In this document: one piece after another, positions 1 to 7,424 of the stretch
Numbering within the stretch: position 1 is the stretch's first letter
How the letters are laid out: each line of letters starts with the position of its first letter
Source of the DNA: JAENVT01 sp039931555
GTDB lineage: Bacteria; Actinomycetota; Acidimicrobiia; Acidimicrobiales; Ilumatobacteraceae
Direction: 5' to 3'
DNA: 20,107 nucleotides
NCBI GenBank assembly: GCA_039931555.1
Contig: JBDTRP010000139.1
Location: forward strand, 1 to 20,107
Notes under the pieces: generated by a model
Seen by the model: only the letters and a program-made list of their open reading frames with translations
Told to the model about the DNA's origin: nothing
Databases searched by the model: none
Made by a program: the position numbers and the translations under genes

Positions 1-1
1 G

Positions 2-562
2 GTGAACCGACGCTTCCAGGCATCCCGACCGAACCAGCTGTGGGTCTGCGATTTCACCTACGTGGCGACATGGTCCGGGTTCGCCTACACGGCGTTCATC
101 ACGGACGTGTACTCGCGGATGATCGTCGGTTGGCGCACCAGCTCGACAATGACCGCGGCTCTGGTGACTGACGCGTTGAACATGGCGGTCTTCTCCCGCC
201 GGCACCAACTGCTGCGCGGGGTGATTGCCCACTCCGATGCCGGGTCGCAATATGTGTCGGTCGCTTACACCGAACGGCTTGCCGAGATCCACGCCCTGCC
301 CTCGATCGGGAGCATCGGCGATTCCTACGACAATGCCTTGGCAGAGTCGGTGAACGGCCTCTACAAGACCGAGCTCATCCGCCGACAGGGCCCCTGGCGG
401 CACGCCGAGCACGTCGAGCTGGCCACGCTCACCTATGTCGACTGGTTCAACAACCGCCGGCTGCACAGCGAGCTCGACGACATCCCACCCGCCGAGTTCG
501 AGCACGACTACTACGCTCGAACCCGAGCCACCAGCAAGGTCCCAACACCCACCCGGACCTGA
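2..562 (+). CDS. IS3-family transposase orfB, catalytic C-terminal part (5' partial)
   Basis: This is the integrase/transposase core (rve-type DDE domain) of an IS3-family orfB, which cuts and joins DNA ends during transposition. The visible 186 residues contain the complete DD(35)E triad: Asp17 in WVCDFTYV, Asp79 in HSDAGSQY and Glu115 in NALAESVNGLYK, with 35 residues between the second Asp and the Glu. The C-terminal motif TYVDWFNNRRLHSELDDIPP is the usual IS3 ending. The frame is open at the window edge, so the real start, the N-terminal HTH_21 region and orfA lie upstream; the GTG at position 2 is probably not the true start. The stop lies 21 bp before the inferred right end of the element. 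Nothing in the visible part suggests inactivation. Confidence 0.9.
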   Translation: MNRRFQASRPNQLWVCDFTYVATWSGFAYTAFITDVYSRMIVGWRTSSTMTAALVTDALNMAVFSRRHQLLRGVIAHSDAGSQYVSVAYTERLAEIHALPSIGSIGDSYDNALAESVNGLYKTELIRRQGPWRHAEHVELATLTYVDWFNNRRLHSELDDIPPAEFEHDYYARTRATSKVPTPTRT

Positions 563-570
563 TGCAAAAG

Positions 571-583
571 ACCGGCCGGTTCA
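571..583 (+). repeat. Putative right inverted repeat of the left IS3 element
   Basis: ACCGGCCGGTTCA lies just downstream of the orfB stop, ends in TCA and abuts the interrupted host repeat. It also contains a short self-palindrome, ACCGGCCGGT. The partner repeat is outside the window. Read on the minus strand, the terminal TCA becomes a TGA stop. Confidence 0.55.
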
Positions 584-655
584 AACGGTCGTCGCTGGAA
601 CGGTCGTCGCTGGAACGGTCGTCACTGGAACGTCGCCGCTGGAACGGTCGTCGGC
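584..655. repeat. 15-bp tandem repeat, about 4.8 copies, one unit 1 bp short
   Basis: The unit is AACGGTCGTCGCTGG. Units lie at 584-598 and 599-613 (identical), 614-628 (one substitution), 629-642 (14 bp, one base missing plus a substitution) and a partial unit at 643-655. On the minus strand a 15-bp unit codes for the pentapeptide PATTV/VPATT, a Thr/Pro-rich linker. The single-base deficit in the fourth unit shifts the reading frame of that linker. The left IS3 element ends exactly where the array begins. Confidence 0.9.
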
Positions 656-840
656 ATCAGGGCAGTCGCAGCATCCGTGGCCGAGGCGGTGGCAGGTTGA
701 GCATTGTTCTTCTTGGGGTTGGCGGCACTTCCGATCGCACCTACGGTCAGTACGCCGACCGCGATCCAGGCCCACAGCGGCAGCCTGCGCCACTTCCTCT
801 TGGGCCACCGGTCGGTCGCCAACAGAATGAAACAACCCAA
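584..840 (-). pseudogene. Small single-pass membrane protein, frameshifted and truncated by IS insertion
   Basis: The TTG start at 838-840 is preceded by GGAAG with a 7-nt spacer. It lies 39 bp after the stop of the upstream regulator-kinase gene, so the two are probably co-transcribed. The start-proximal part reads as a short basic stretch (RWPKRKWRR), one hydrophobic span (LPLWAWIAVGVLTVGAIGSA) and an Ala/Thr/Pro-rich linker. As read, it stops at 622 after 72 residues because one repeat unit lacks a base. If that base is restored, the linker continues as repeated PATTV until 584, and the IS3 terminus supplies a TGA immediately. The lost C-terminus was presumably an extracytoplasmic domain, as in other actinobacterial proteins of this form, but its identity cannot be read here. 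A sequencing error in the repeat could explain the frameshift, but not the IS truncation. Confidence 0.55.
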
Positions 841-879
841 AGGGCGACTTCCGGCGGACTGTTCTGTACGACCGGTGCT

Positions 880-3800
880 TCAGGCGAAGGCGGGGCATGT
901 GAGGTGGTAGGGAGCGAGGTCGCCGATGTTGGTGTCCCACTCCTGCTGGGTCAGGTTGCGCCCAGCGATCTTGCATGCGGCAGTCACCCAGTGCCCAGGA
1001 TCGAGGTCCCAAATCGTGAACGGACTGTTCTTGCCTCCGCCAACGGCCAGCTCCTTGCCATCGGGACGTAGAGCGGACTGCGGGGCCTCGGTGTCGGGGA
1101 TGGTGATCGGGTCGCCGATTGCCTTCCCACTCGCCACGTCGTAGAGGAGGACGCGCCGATCCTTGCCCGTGACGGCGACGAGTGAGCCGTCGGACGTGCC
1201 CTGGATGTTGCCGACTTCACCGCGTATGCCCCCCAACGTCGCCAGCGTCTCGAACGTGTCGAGGTCGTAGACGACGAGTTCCCCGCTCACGGTCGTCGTG
1301 ACGACGCGGTTACCGGGAATGACGAACCCACCTTCCGCATACGGCTCATTGAGGACATACAGAGTCTTGCCGGTGGTGCCGTCGACGACCGTTCCACCGA
1401 AGAAGCTCGCCAGGACAACTCGATCGCCTTTATCGGTCCCGGAGAGGCCGAACACCCCGTTCGTGGGAATCGTCGGTTCGATGCGCGTGTCGGAATCGAG
1501 GTCGATGGTCCACACTTCGCCGGGCCTGGCACACTGCAGTGCCTTGCAGCTATGAGGATCTGGGGTTGTGTCGCCGCCCGGAACATCACTCGACGCGTAA
1601 TACAGCCAGAGCCGGTGTTGGCTCACGAACACGCTGTCGGGCGGTCGCGGCATCGTGACGCTCGATCGGTGCACGTCTCCGGTGGTGACGTCCATTGTCA
1701 TAAAACCTGTTGTGTCGCCGCCGGCTTGCCCGATGAGCGTGCTGGACGTGAGCCAGTCGGGAAACGTGACGATGCCAGTGGAGTCGACGACGCTGTTCCC
1801 CGTCTCCGCATCGAGGATCGTCCAGCCCCCGCGATCGAAGAACTGCTTCTTCAACCCGAGATCGGCGATGAGTAGGCGGCCGTCAGGGCTGTACTCATAC
1901 GGCGCCGCGCCGTCACCGATGCGACGGCTGATCGGCCCGGACCCGTCCAGGCGCCAATGTGAAACGAGAGGCGCGCTGTCACCGAAGCTCACCAGCTCTC
2001 TCTGATCGTCCGCAAGCCACAGCGAACCCGTGGCACCGTTCTGGGAGCTCAGCTGTCGGAGGAAGGCACCGGTGGCGACATCGCGTTCCTCTAGGCGGCC
2101 GAATACGTCCGCGCAGTAAAATCGACCGAGCTTTTCTGACACAGCGAAACCTTCACACTTGTACGTGACGTTGTCGGACAAGCCAACTGTCCACCGTGGC
2201 CCGCGCGAACCTTCAGCCAGATCGAGGCGCACCCGTCCGATTGCTCCCGAGCCGATCAACGACTTTCCGCCATCGATCGCCAAGAAACGCTCGGTCGTAT
2301 GCGGTGGCGCGTCGAAGGTGGCGCGCACATCGAAGGTGGTTGGATCAACCAAGCGCACCGGACCGGCTGCGGAACCGACGGCCAACAGTCCGCCCTTCAC
2401 GAATGCCAGCCCTGCGGTGGTCACACGCAGCTGGGAGTCGGGTGGCGCCAACCCTGGAAGTCGGCCAAGTTCGCTGCCATCGACCGTCGAGTAGGCGACT
2501 ACGGTGCCATCCTCGCTGCCCGAGGCGTACAGCACGGCATCGTCGGGGCTGAACACGGCGTTGTCGACAGGGAACGGGGCGTCGATCGGTCCGACGACCA
2601 CCTGGTGCGTCGTCGTGTCAAACACGCCCAGGACGCTTGTGAACTGCTCCTCCCAGTGGATCTGGGCGACGAGGCGCCCGTCGGCACTGCTGACGAAGTG
2701 AGATCGTCCTGGCGGATCCCAGTCTCTGAGCGACGCCCACGCCTCGCCGACGGCACTCGTCCCGAGGTCGAAGGAGCGGAACCGGTTGTCGTCTCCCATG
2801 ACGAGAGCCGTCTGGCCATCCGGCAGGATGATGCCCTGCGGGTGGATCACCGACGGCGGGAGTCGATCGGTGCCCGTGTAGCCCGTGTCGTCGGTGAACG
2901 TCGAGAGCAGCGCCGACCGTGTGCGTGGGTTGTTTTCCAATCGGTACGCCTCGATCGCCAGCAGTGCAGCAGTGTCTCGTCGCGAGGCCCTGACTGCCAA
3001 CGACGTTCCGACCAGTGTGCCGATCTCCGCATCGCGCTGCGAGCTGCGGGCTTGCTGGCGCTGTGAGAAGGCGATCGCACCAACGATCAGGGCAAGTACG
3101 AGGAAGCTCGCTGTTGTGATCAGCAAACGTCTCACGCGGCGGGCGTTGCGGCGCTCGCGATGTTTCCCTGCGTCTCGCGCCGTTCGACTGGCAGCGACGA
3201 ATTCGTGCTCGCTCGTGCTGAGTTGACTCTCTCGTTCCGGGAGCACCTCCGTAACGGCTTCGAGGCGCGCACCGCGGTACAGCTCGCCATCTGCTTTCCC
3301 GGCCTCCTCCCACGTACGGGTGGCCATGGCGAGATGGTGAAGTTGGGCGAACCAGCGTCGATCGGTCTCCAGCCATTCACGCAGCCGTACCCAGTTGGCC
3401 AGCAGCGCCTCGTGGGCAACCTCGATCACCGGCTCTCGGGTCGCGTGGTCGCGATCCGCGACCACGAGCCGGGCTTGCACGAACCGATCAGCGACGACGA
3501 TGTCAGCTTCGGACAGCTCACTGAACCGGGCCCGTCGACGCGTATCCACTGAGCCCTGTCCGGGCGCGACGAGGCGGCCGAAGAGCTGCCTCGTGCGGGC
3601 TTGCATGTCGTCATCGAGCGAGGCGTAGATCTGTTCGGCGCGGCGTCCAATCGCGCCGCCGAGACCACCCAGCTGCTGCAGGGTGGCGACTGTGACGCGA
3701 TTGCCGACGCGGCGTTCGTAGAGCTCGGCCATCGCGAATTGCAGCAGGGGCAATCCCGCTGGCTGGGCGCTGGCCTCGGCGACGATGGCGCTGACCACGC

Positions 3801-6027
3801 CCTCGTCGAAACTGACGCCGCAGGCTTCGGCAGGTCGCACGATGGCCTCTTCGAGCGCCGGCGGGCTCAATGGCGGTACGGCGAATGTTCCGTCGGCGAT
3901 CAGCCGGCCGATCAACGCGTGCTGCAGGGGCCGGTCGTAGAGATCGGCTCTGATCGTCGTGACACAGCGAACCCCAAAACGTGCGGCAGCGATGATGGCC
4001 CCCAGGAACCGTTCGCGCTCAGCCAGCTCGGTCAGCGTCCAGCATTCCTCGAATTGGTCGACGACGATCACGACATTCCCAACCCCGTCGGCGACGGCTT
4101 GCTTGACCATCTCGTCGGGATCTTCGGCACCGATGTCGGTAGCCGCGATCTGACTCAGTGCATCGCGCAGCGCACTCGTCGGCAAGTCGCCGGGCACCAT
4201 TACTGCTACTCGCGCTCCTTCGCCACGCAAACGTGGAATGAGGCCGGCGTGCACAAGCGAGCTCTTTCCCGATCCGGATGGGCCGACCACCGCGACGAAG
4301 CTCTGGGCAATCAGCATGTCGCGCAATGCGGTCGCTACGTCATCGCGTCCGTAGAAATCCGCGGCGTCGGCCTCGCCAAAGGCGCGCAATCCCTTGTACG
4401 GGTTCACCGCCGAAGATATGGCGATGCTCAACTCCTTCACCGCGCGGCGCCGTGATGAATCCAGTTCGTTGACGAAGCGCCCGTAGACGGGACTCAGGAC
4501 ACCCTCAGGACGACCGACGGCGTCCCGCCAGGCGATGATCACCCCCGCCATCGACTCGAACCTCGAGCCGGGGTCGGCAGATGTTGCCTTGGCGAGCACG
4601 GCATCGAGCGTTTCGCACGGCTGGTCGAGGATGCCTGCCAGACTTGGCAACCGCGGATAGCTCGCGGCGCGCATCACCGCCAACGGTGATTCGCCCGCGA
4701 GTAGCTCCCACATCATGCATCCGAAACTGAAGATGTCGGACTGAACCGTGTCACCACTGCGGTCGATCAACTCCGGGGCGGCGTAGACACGCGTTCGGTC
4801 CCCCGCCTGTTCGTGTATTGATGACGTCACAGCAATGCCGAAGTCCGACAGGTAGCTGTTGCCGGTCTCGTCGAAGAGAATGTTCGACGGCTTGATGTCA
4901 CAATGCACGACACCAGCCGTGTGAGCGGCGAGCAAGGCGCTGCCGACTTCTTCGACCAGTCGACTGACCCGCGCAACGCTGAACGGACCATCGCCGACCA
5001 TCGCCCCGAGTGCGGTGCCTCCGAGCAGGAGGCGGAAGACGAGGTATGCGCCGCCTGGTTCGCGCCAGTAGTCGTACAGCGGAACGATGTGTGGATGTTC
5101 GAGCCTGGCCACTAACTGCGCTTCAGCCTCGAACCGTTGGATGAACTCGGATCTGTTGGCGACGTCTGGGCGGATGGCCTTAATAGCGACCTCACGATTC
5201 GTGCCCGGCTGCGTTGCCGCATACACCCTCCCGAACGCGCCCTCGCCGAGCACCTCGTGGACGCTGTAGCCGCGCAGCAACTTGGCCCTACCGCCGACAT
5301 TGGCGACGGGTTGGCCGGATGCCAACGAACGCTCCAAGGCGACGAGGTCGTCAGACGGATCGAGCCCGGTCTCGTCCGCAAGCCGGGTGCGGAAGGACTG
5401 GAACACTCGAAACGCGTCGGCGTGGCGACCCGTGGCAAACAAGGCCCGCATCAACAATGAAACCGGGCGCTCACGAAGCGGATGATCTCCAACGAGCTGC
5501 TCGAGTTCGGGGACGGCCCGGTGATGATGACCAAGGGCCAGGATGGCCTCTGCCCGTTCCTCTATCGCCACGACGCGCATCTCGTCGAGTCGGTTGGCCT
5601 CAGTCAAGAGCCACCACTCGGCGCCGAAATCGCCATAGGCCGTGCCTCGCCACAGGCCGAGCGCTCGATCGTAGAGCTCCACCGCCCGAGCGGGATCCGC
5701 GGTACCGGCCTCGGAGAGCAGCGACTCGAACTGCTGCGCATCGATCGCCGAACCGTCGAGTTCGAGCCGATACCCCTGCGCCGCTGAGATCGACGACTCG
5801 CCAAGCGCGGCGCGCAACCGTGACACGTACGTCATCACCGAGCGAGCGGCACCATCCGGAGCCAGACCGTCTGGCCACAAACAGTCCACCAGACGCTCCG
5901 TCGAGACCGTTTGGCCACCCCGCGAGACCAACAGCGCAAGCAGCCGACGCTGTTGCGGACCTCCGACAGCCACGACGGCGAGCTCGTCGTCGATGGCTTC
6001 GACGGGCCCGAGCACCAAATAGCGCAT
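880..6027 (-). CDS. Membrane-anchored multidomain regulator: wHTH-BTAD, Ser/Thr kinase, STAND NTPase, beta-propeller
   Basis: This is a 1715-residue signalling protein. The N-terminus (about 1-90) resembles the OmpR/SARP winged helix, and residues about 95-240 the bacterial transcriptional activation (BTAD) domain. Residues about 252-500 are a Hanks-type kinase with glycine loop GEGAFGRV, ATP lysine in VAIK (K283), catalytic HCDIKPSN (D377) and DFG (D395), so activity is expected. Residues about 542-900 are an nSTAND1-like NTPase opening with NPYKGLRAF, with Walker A GPSGSGKSS (582-590) and Walker B VVIVVDQFEE. A basic stretch and one hydrophobic span follow (about 969-988), then a WD40-like propeller of about 650 residues ending in a typical NLTQQEW...C tail. 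The ATG at 6025-6027 is chosen because GGAGG precedes it by 5 nt; a TTG at 6039 is also in frame. The DNA-binding and kinase parts are predicted to be cytoplasmic and the propeller outside. Ligand and targets are unknown. Confidence 0.9.
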   Translation of the reverse strand: MRYLVLGPVEAIDDELAVVAVGGPQQRRLLALLVSRGGQTVSTERLVDCLWPDGLAPDGAARSVMTYVSRLRAALGESSISAAQGYRLELDGSAIDAQQFESLLSEAGTADPARAVELYDRALGLWRGTAYGDFGAEWWLLTEANRLDEMRVVAIEERAEAILALGHHHRAVPELEQLVGDHPLRERPVSLLMRALFATGRHADAFRVFQSFRTRLADETGLDPSDDLVALERSLASGQPVANVGGRAKLLRGYSVHEVLGEGAFGRVYAATQPGTNREVAIKAIRPDVANRSEFIQRFEAEAQLVARLEHPHIVPLYDYWREPGGAYLVFRLLLGGTALGAMVGDGPFSVARVSRLVEEVGSALLAAHTAGVVHCDIKPSNILFDETGNSYLSDFGIAVTSSIHEQAGDRTRVYAAPELIDRSGDTVQSDIFSFGCMMWELLAGESPLAVMRAASYPRLPSLAGILDQPCETLDAVLAKATSADPGSRFESMAGVIIAWRDAVGRPEGVLSPVYGRFVNELDSSRRRAVKELSIAISSAVNPYKGLRAFGEADAADFYGRDDVATALRDMLIAQSFVAVVGPSGSGKSSLVHAGLIPRLRGEGARVAVMVPGDLPTSALRDALSQIAATDIGAEDPDEMVKQAVADGVGNVVIVVDQFEECWTLTELAERERFLGAIIAAARFGVRCVTTIRADLYDRPLQHALIGRLIADGTFAVPPLSPPALEEAIVRPAEACGVSFDEGVVSAIVAEASAQPAGLPLLQFAMAELYERRVGNRVTVATLQQLGGLGGAIGRRAEQIYASLDDDMQARTRQLFGRLVAPGQGSVDTRRRARFSELSEADIVVADRFVQARLVVADRDHATREPVIEVAHEALLANWVRLREWLETDRRWFAQLHHLAMATRTWEEAGKADGELYRGARLEAVTEVLPERESQLSTSEHEFVAASRTARDAGKHRERRNARRVRRLLITTASFLVLALIVGAIAFSQRQQARSSQRDAEIGTLVGTSLAVRASRRDTAALLAIEAYRLENNPRTRSALLSTFTDDTGYTGTDRLPPSVIHPQGIILPDGQTALVMGDDNRFRSFDLGTSAVGEAWASLRDWDPPGRSHFVSSADGRLVAQIHWEEQFTSVLGVFDTTTHQVVVGPIDAPFPVDNAVFSPDDAVLYASGSEDGTVVAYSTVDGSELGRLPGLAPPDSQLRVTTAGLAFVKGGLLAVGSAAGPVRLVDPTTFDVRATFDAPPHTTERFLAIDGGKSLIGSGAIGRVRLDLAEGSRGPRWTVGLSDNVTYKCEGFAVSEKLGRFYCADVFGRLEERDVATGAFLRQLSSQNGATGSLWLADDQRELVSFGDSAPLVSHWRLDGSGPISRRIGDGAAPYEYSPDGRLLIADLGLKKQFFDRGGWTILDAETGNSVVDSTGIVTFPDWLTSSTLIGQAGGDTTGFMTMDVTTGDVHRSSVTMPRPPDSVFVSQHRLWLYYASSDVPGGDTTPDPHSCKALQCARPGEVWTIDLDSDTRIEPTIPTNGVFGLSGTDKGDRVVLASFFGGTVVDGTTGKTLYVLNEPYAEGGFVIPGNRVVTTTVSGELVVYDLDTFETLATLGGIRGEVGNIQGTSDGSLVAVTGKDRRVLLYDVASGKAIGDPITIPDTEAPQSALRPDGKELAVGGGKNSPFTIWDLDPGHWVTAACKIAGRNLTQQEWDTNIGDLAPYHLTCPAFA

Positions 6028-6076
6028 GGCAGCCTCCAACTCCCTGGCGGATCGTAGGTCATGGTGACGAACAGGC

Positions 6077-6153
6077 GTTGCAGTTCGTCAACAACGGAAC
6101 AGCCGACATCGATCCGACCCCAGCGTGCGGCGTTGTTGTTGACGAACTGCAAC
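6077..6153. promoter_or_regulatory. Perfect 19-bp inverted repeat between divergent genes (candidate operator)
   Basis: GTTGCAGTTCGTCAACAAC at 6077-6095 is repeated as its exact reverse complement at 6135-6153, with 39 bp between the arms. It lies in the 180-bp divergent gap between the regulator-kinase gene (start 6027, minus) and the Lon-like protease gene (start 6208, plus). Each arm is itself flanked by GTTG and CAAC, which could present a half-palindrome to a protein dimer. There is no T-run, and it is not downstream of any gene, so a terminator is unlikely. It could be an operator for the winged-helix protein encoded alongside, or a structured 5' leader. The arms are certain; the role is inferred. 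Confidence 0.55.
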
Positions 6154-6179
6154 ATCTGCGGCTGCGTTGTCGCCGTGCT

Positions 6180-6198
6180 GTGAGCCGCTCCAGCTCAC
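6180..6198 (+). repeat. Short hairpin just upstream of the Lon-like protease start
   Basis: GTGAGC (6180-6185) and GCTCAC (6193-6198) form a perfect 6-bp stem with a 7-nt loop, ending 9 nt before the ATG at 6208. No convincing Shine-Dalgarno sequence is visible there, so the hairpin could influence initiation, or the start may be leaderless or misplaced. Confidence 0.3.
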
Positions 6199-6207
6199 GG
6201 TGCCGGC

Positions 6208-7095
6208 ATGACACCGAAACTCGTCCCGTTCGCCATCTTGTTCACCCTCCTCGCCGGGGACGCCCTGGTCGGCACCGTGTCGATTGCCGCCGCCGAATCC
6301 GCCGGCACAGCGGTTGGTCCAGTCATCGATGTACCGGCCCCGCAGTTCCGCGATTCCGACAACGGGGCGCACCGTGGAGGTCAGGCCTCGCGGATCGAGC
6401 TCGACGACCCCGGCCGCAACGCCACGATGTCGGCCTGGTATCGGCTCGCCTACATCGACGGCGGAACCCGCCTGCAGGTCTTCGAACACTCGTCGGCCAC
6501 GACGCGAGGGCCTCAATCTGACACGGTACAGAGCGAGAACCTGGCGTGGCTACTCGCCAATCAGGCACTCGGACGAGACACCAGCCCGAAGTCGTCTCGG
6601 CTGCCACGCTGGGCGCGTATCCGCACCGGCAACCAGACTGGATCATCAGCCGGGCTGATCTTCACGCTCGCCTACATCGACCTGCTGACCGCCGGACCGC
6701 TCGTTGGCAATCTTCGCATCGCCGGCACCGGCGGCGTCGGCGGCGACGGAGTCGTCACCCCGGCATCGGGAATCGACGCCAAGACAGCTGCAGCCATTTT
6801 GACTCGCTCCGACGTGATCTTCGCGACCAGCCGACCAGACTTGATCGGCAACGTCACGGTCGTCGAGTCGCATCACACACGCACTCCCGATGCCGGTGTG
6901 ACGGTCGGCGAGTGGCTCAACGTCGGCGGATTCGAACAAGCTGGCCGCAACGCGGCCGACCACCCAGGAACAATCGCGGTCGTCGTCGTTCACGACCTCC
7001 GCCAAGCGTTGGCATGGCTGTGCGGACGCACCAACAGCACCGTGATCTGCGCAGCCGCTCACAGAACCGCAACCATCCCCATCGGAGCGCCATAG
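6208..7095 (+). CDS. Secreted or membrane-anchored Lon-type (S16) serine protease domain protein
   Basis: This is a 295-residue protein with an N-terminal signal-like hydrophobic segment (residues about 4-29, from VPFAILFTLLAG) and a C-terminal Lon proteolytic domain. The Ser-Lys dyad of peptidase family S16 is recognisable: Ser147 in TGSSAGL and Lys192 in GIDAKTAAA, with GNLRIAGTGGV and DGVVTP between them as in Lon. There is no AAA ATPase module, so this belongs with the exported Lon-domain proteins (YlbL/SdrC-like, often with a PDZ domain). The middle region (about 60-125) is short and I cannot confirm a PDZ fold. It should process or degrade envelope proteins independently of ATP. It diverges from the regulator-kinase gene across a 19-bp inverted repeat, which suggests shared control. 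The start is the first ATG before the signal segment; its ribosome site is poor. Confidence 0.75.
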   Translation: MTPKLVPFAILFTLLAGDALVGTVSIAAAESAGTAVGPVIDVPAPQFRDSDNGAHRGGQASRIELDDPGRNATMSAWYRLAYIDGGTRLQVFEHSSATTRGPQSDTVQSENLAWLLANQALGRDTSPKSSRLPRWARIRTGNQTGSSAGLIFTLAYIDLLTAGPLVGNLRIAGTGGVGGDGVVTPASGIDAKTAAAILTRSDVIFATSRPDLIGNVTVVESHHTRTPDAGVTVGEWLNVGGFEQAGRNAADHPGTIAVVVVHDLRQALAWLCGRTNSTVICAAAHRTATIPIGAP

Positions 7096-7424
7096 CCCAC
7101 AGCAGCACCGCCCATGACGGCTACAGTCCGCTTCGAACCCGTGCAAATCCGAGACTTGACGGGAAGAACTCTAACGACCGGAGAGACCCTGGTTGCATGT
7201 TTCACCTCGTTGGAGGGGCTGCCGCCTCCCTCATCGGCGCGACGGAAATCCCAGACGCGGAAGAGCGGCAGTTTGCAGCTGCCGCTCTCTATGAACTGTC
7301 TCAGCAACACGTGGTCGCCGAGACTCTCGGCTCTAGCGGGTGTTTCCTGGCTATTAGGGGTGAGATCGGCGTTTCGCCAGGTTAGCGGTGATCTTTTGGT
7401 CTGGCGGTTGTAGTACCTAGCTCG
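7096..7424. other. Gap with no recognisable intact gene
   Basis: The 330 bp after the protease stop contain several short open frames on both strands but none with coherent composition, a ribosome site or a recognisable motif. The only structured element is the hairpin at 7262-7288. The gap continues into the decayed transposase end at 7425-7619 and looks like residual insertion-sequence or intergenic DNA. Confidence 0.6.
7262..7288 (+). terminator. Strong hairpin without T-tract, possible terminator
   Basis: AGAGCGGCAG (7262-7271) and CTGCCGCTCT (7279-7288) form a perfect 10-bp GC-rich stem with a 7-nt loop, 167 bp after the protease stop. No T-run follows on either strand, so it would be a tail-less terminator of the kind proposed for actinobacteria, or a relic of an insertion-sequence end. 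Confidence 0.35.

Larger units (their letters stand above)
1..583 (+). mobile_element. IS3-family insertion sequence, 3' part only (left side outside window)
   Basis: The window opens inside an IS3-family element. It contains the catalytic half of the orfB transposase and then the putative right terminus. The sequence ACCGGCCGGTTCA at 571-583 ends in TCA, as expected for the right end of an IS3-family element whose left end would read TGAACCGGCCGGT; the left end is outside the window, so the inverted repeat and target duplication cannot be verified. Immediately after 583 the sequence changes to a 15-bp tandem repeat that belongs to the interrupted minus-strand gene, which fixes the boundary well. 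The element differs in sequence from the complete IS3-family element at 12116-13350. Confidence 0.75.

Noticed and set aside
584..655. Possible CRISPR-like array
   Set aside because: The units are contiguous 15-bp repeats with no spacers and encode a Thr/Pro linker; there are no cas genes.
6077..6153. Inverted repeat considered as an integron attC site or an intrinsic terminator
   Set aside because: The arms lack the conserved attC core bases and no integrase is present. There is no T-run, and the site lies upstream of both neighbouring genes rather than downstream.
5214..6521. Long plus-strand open frame of 435 codons across the regulator-kinase start
   Set aside because: It is antisense to the well-supported kinase gene and then overlaps the protease gene out of frame; its product is Arg/Pro-rich noise typical of GC-rich shadow frames.
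7114..7413. Plus-strand open frame of 99 codons after the Lon-like protease
   Set aside because: No ribosome site, motif or coherent composition; it crosses the hairpin and runs up to the transposase relic.
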